Origin: Roseiarcus sp963823165
GTDB taxonomy: Bacteria; Pseudomonadota; Alphaproteobacteria; Rhizobiales; Beijerinckiaceae
Reading direction: 5' to 3'
DNA length: 64,000 nucleotides
NCBI GenBank assembly: GCA_963823165.1
Contig: CAWGKV010000041.1
Span: 145,433 to 209,432, forward strand
Within the stretch, counting starts at the first letter, position 1. Each line of letters opens with the position of its first letter. The notes under the pieces were generated by a model. It was not told where the DNA came from. It worked only from the letters and a program-made list of their open reading frames with translations, and made no database searches. Positions 62,149 through 64,000 of this stretch are shown here, in pieces. The position numbers and the translations under genes were made by a program.

Positions 62149-63935
62149 TGTAGTGCCACGTTTTGTAGCGATTTCGCTTGATTTTCTGGGAATCGCAGCG
62201 GATTCTGTGCGCACCGACATCGAGTCGGCGGCAGGCTTTCCGCCATGTATTTCCGCAAGAAGACTTCGGGCGGCCGCGCCTATCTGCAGATCGTCGAGAG
62301 CCGGCGCGAGGGCGCAGCGGTCCGCCAGCAGGTGATCGCGACGCTCGGGCGGGTCGAGGATCTCAAGGAGAGCGGGCAGCTGGAGCGGCTGCTGCGCTCG
62401 GGCGCGCGGTTCGCCGACAAAGCCATCGTGCTTGACGCGCTCGACCGCGGCGATGCCATGACGATCTCCACGCGCCGGATCGGTCCGGCGCTCGCCTTCG
62501 AGCGGGTGTGGGAGGAGACCGGCTGCCGGGGCGTGATCGAGCGCCTGGCCAGCGCGCGCAATCATGAGTTCTCGCTGGAGCGCGCGGCGTTTCTGACCGT
62601 GCTGCACCGCCTCGTCTGCGGCGGGTCGGACCGCGCCGCCGACCGCTGGCGCGAGGACTACCGCATCGACGGCGTCGACGGGATCGAGTTGCATCATCTC
62701 TATCGCACGATGGCGTGGCTCGGCGACGAGCTTCCCAAGGACCAGCAGGAGGCCGCGACGCCGTTTGCGCCGCGCTGCGTGAAGGACGTCCTGGAGGAGG
62801 AACTGTTCGCCGCCCGGCGCGACCTCCTGACCACGCTCGACATCGTGTTCATGGACACGACCAGCCTCTATTTCGAGGGCGCCGGCGGCCAGACGCTGGG
62901 GCGGCGCGGCTTCTCCAAGGACCACCGGCCCGACCTCAACCAGATGATCCTGGCCGTGCTGCTCGACGGCGACGGCCGGCCGGTGTGCACCGAGATGTGG
63001 CCGGGAAACACCGCCGACGTGAAGAGCCTGATCCCGGCGATCGATCGCCTGCAGCGCCGCTTCCGCATCAACCGCGTCTGCGTCGTCGCCGACCGCGGCA
63101 TGATCAGCGCCGAGACCATCGCCGAACTCGAGGCGCGCAAGCTCCTCTATGTGCTGGGCGTGCGCGAGCGGACCGACAAGCTCGTGCGCGACCTCGTGCT
63201 CGCCGATCCCGCGCCGTTCGTTCCCTTCGTCCTGAAGAAGCCGCGACGCGAGGTCGACTACGAGGCCAAGGCGGTCACGCTCGCCGGGCGGCGCTACGTC
63301 GTCTGCCGCAACCTCGACGAGATGAAGAAGGACGCCGCCAACCGCGCGACGATCGTCGCCGCCCTGGAGCGGCAGCTGAAGAAGGGCGACAAAAGCCTCG
63401 TCGGCAACAAGGGCTACCGCCGCTTTCTCCTCGACCCGGAGGGCGACGGCTTTGCCATCGACCGCGCCAAGGTCGAGGAGGACGCAAAGTTCGACGGCGT
63501 GTTCGTGCTGCAGACCAATGCGCATCTCTCGCCGCTGGAGGCGATGCTCGTCTACAAACAGCTCTGGACCGTGGAGCGAACCTTCCGTACGACAAAAAGT
63601 CTGCTCGACACGCGGCCGATCTATCACAAGCTGGACGAGACCATCCGCGGCCACGTCGCCTGCAGTTTCCTCGCGCTCGTGCTGAAGAAGGAGTTGGAAG
63701 ATCGCCTTGCCGCCGCCGACAGGGGCGCCCGCGCCTCCTGGCCCGCGCTGATGGACGATCTCGACTCGCTCACCGAGACCGAGGTGGAGCAGGACGGCAA
63801 ACGCTTCCTCTTGCGCTCGGCCCCGCGGCCCGGAGCCTCCCTCGCGCTCTCCGCCCTCGGCGTCGCCCTGCCGCCAACTCTGCGCCAGATCACTGAAGCA
63901 TAATCTACGGCTGCAATCTGCTTTGTAGTGCCACG
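62149..63935 (+). mobile_element. IS1634-type insertion sequence with 12-bp direct repeats
   Basis: The transposase gene 62245-63903 lies between two copies of TGTAGTGCCACG in direct orientation (62149-62160 and 63924-63935). They may be a target duplication or part of the element ends; IS1634 elements are known for variable, sometimes long, target duplications. Clear inverted repeats were not found by eye. Confidence 0.6.
62245..63903 (+). CDS. IS1634-family transposase
   Basis: A full-length DDE transposase of 552 residues in the IS4/IS1634 superfamily. Catalytic features are DIVFMDTTSLYFEG (first Asp), VCVVADRGMISAETI (second Asp) and LLVYKQLWTVERTFRTTKS, the Y-(2)-R-(3)-E-(6)-K-like signature with the Glu (YKQLWTVERTFRTTKS). 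The N-terminal AYLQIVESRREGAAVRQQVI is typical of the family. The frame is intact. ATG at 62245. Confidence 0.92.
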   Translation: MYFRKKTSGGRAYLQIVESRREGAAVRQQVIATLGRVEDLKESGQLERLLRSGARFADKAIVLDALDRGDAMTISTRRIGPALAFERVWEETGCRGVIERLASARNHEFSLERAAFLTVLHRLVCGGSDRAADRWREDYRIDGVDGIELHHLYRTMAWLGDELPKDQQEAATPFAPRCVKDVLEEELFAARRDLLTTLDIVFMDTTSLYFEGAGGQTLGRRGFSKDHRPDLNQMILAVLLDGDGRPVCTEMWPGNTADVKSLIPAIDRLQRRFRINRVCVVADRGMISAETIAELEARKLLYVLGVRERTDKLVRDLVLADPAPFVPFVLKKPRREVDYEAKAVTLAGRRYVVCRNLDEMKKDAANRATIVAALERQLKKGDKSLVGNKGYRRFLLDPEGDGFAIDRAKVEEDAKFDGVFVLQTNAHLSPLEAMLVYKQLWTVERTFRTTKSLLDTRPIYHKLDETIRGHVACSFLALVLKKELEDRLAAADRGARASWPALMDDLDSLTETEVEQDGKRFLLRSAPRPGASLALSALGVALPPTLRQITEA

Positions 63936-64000
63936 GCCGCCCCGTAGCGCGCCTTCCTTTGCGCCATCAATAACTTGGTAACGCGCAATGTCGAAGATCA

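Overview
The window is high-GC chromosomal DNA from an alphaproteobacterium, most likely a nitrogen-fixing member of the Hyphomicrobiales (Rhizobiales). The Beijerinckiaceae/Methylocystaceae neighbourhood is my inference from gene content; no methane-oxidation or photosynthesis gene is present to settle it. Supporting signs are the alphaproteobacterial RpoD, a DnaG without zinc ligands, the DUF1150-sHsp pair, the DUF2849-cysI-cysH-DUF934 operon and a molybdenum nif cluster with NifA/sigma54 control sites.

Layout. 1-22.3 kb is a mixed housekeeping region: the 3' part of a tannase-family esterase, thyA, a DUF1150-hsp20 pair, a zinc-ribbon/RecD-like helicase split by a frameshift, a SorAB-type sulfite dehydrogenase, a sulfate-assimilation operon, dnaG-rpoD, a SPOR-domain protein, an alpha/beta hydrolase, a peroxiredoxin, a BenE-type transporter and a secreted type-B carboxylesterase. 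An IS630-family remnant (22.4-23.1 kb) marks the edge of the nif region.

23.1-45.2 kb is a compact, entirely minus-strand nitrogen-fixation cluster. Reading with transcription: nifA (3'-truncated); nifB-fdxN-(4Fe4S LRV protein)-nifZ-nifT-SIR2-like gene; nifHDK-nifEN-nifX-DUF269-CCE_0567-fdxB-nifQ; iscA-nifU(C-terminal type)-nifS-nifV-nifW; fixABCX. Four sigma54 -24/-12 promoters, each with a TGT-N10-ACA NifA site about 45-85 bp upstream, precede nifB, nifH, iscA and fixA. They account for every nif transcription unit except nifA. FixABCX and the two ferredoxins would supply electrons, NifHDK is the enzyme, NifBENXQV build FeMo-co, and NifSU/IscA/NifZ/NifW/NifT serve Fe-S supply and maturation.

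45.2-64 kb is accessory DNA: remnants of IS1182- and IS630-type transposases, a fragment of a DUF1537/OtnK-like kinase, a PAP2 phosphatase, a large repetitive adhesin-like protein beside a SEC-C/TPR/sulfotransferase protein, a tRNA-Val(CAC), a hemN-type coproporphyrinogen dehydrogenase, a 122-bp MITE-like element in two inverted copies, an intact ISAzo13-type element, a peptidoglycan-binding-domain protein, a second (complete) tannase-family esterase, a truncated class III nucleotide cyclase and an IS1634-type element.

A caution applies throughout. Several otherwise well-conserved genes (helicase, benE, nifV, sulfotransferase, cyclase) are broken by single-base indels. Such clustering fits uncorrected sequencing or assembly errors at least as well as real gene decay, and reads should be checked before biological meaning is given to any one of them. 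The truncated nifA is different, because no continuation of its AAA+ domain is found in any frame nearby.
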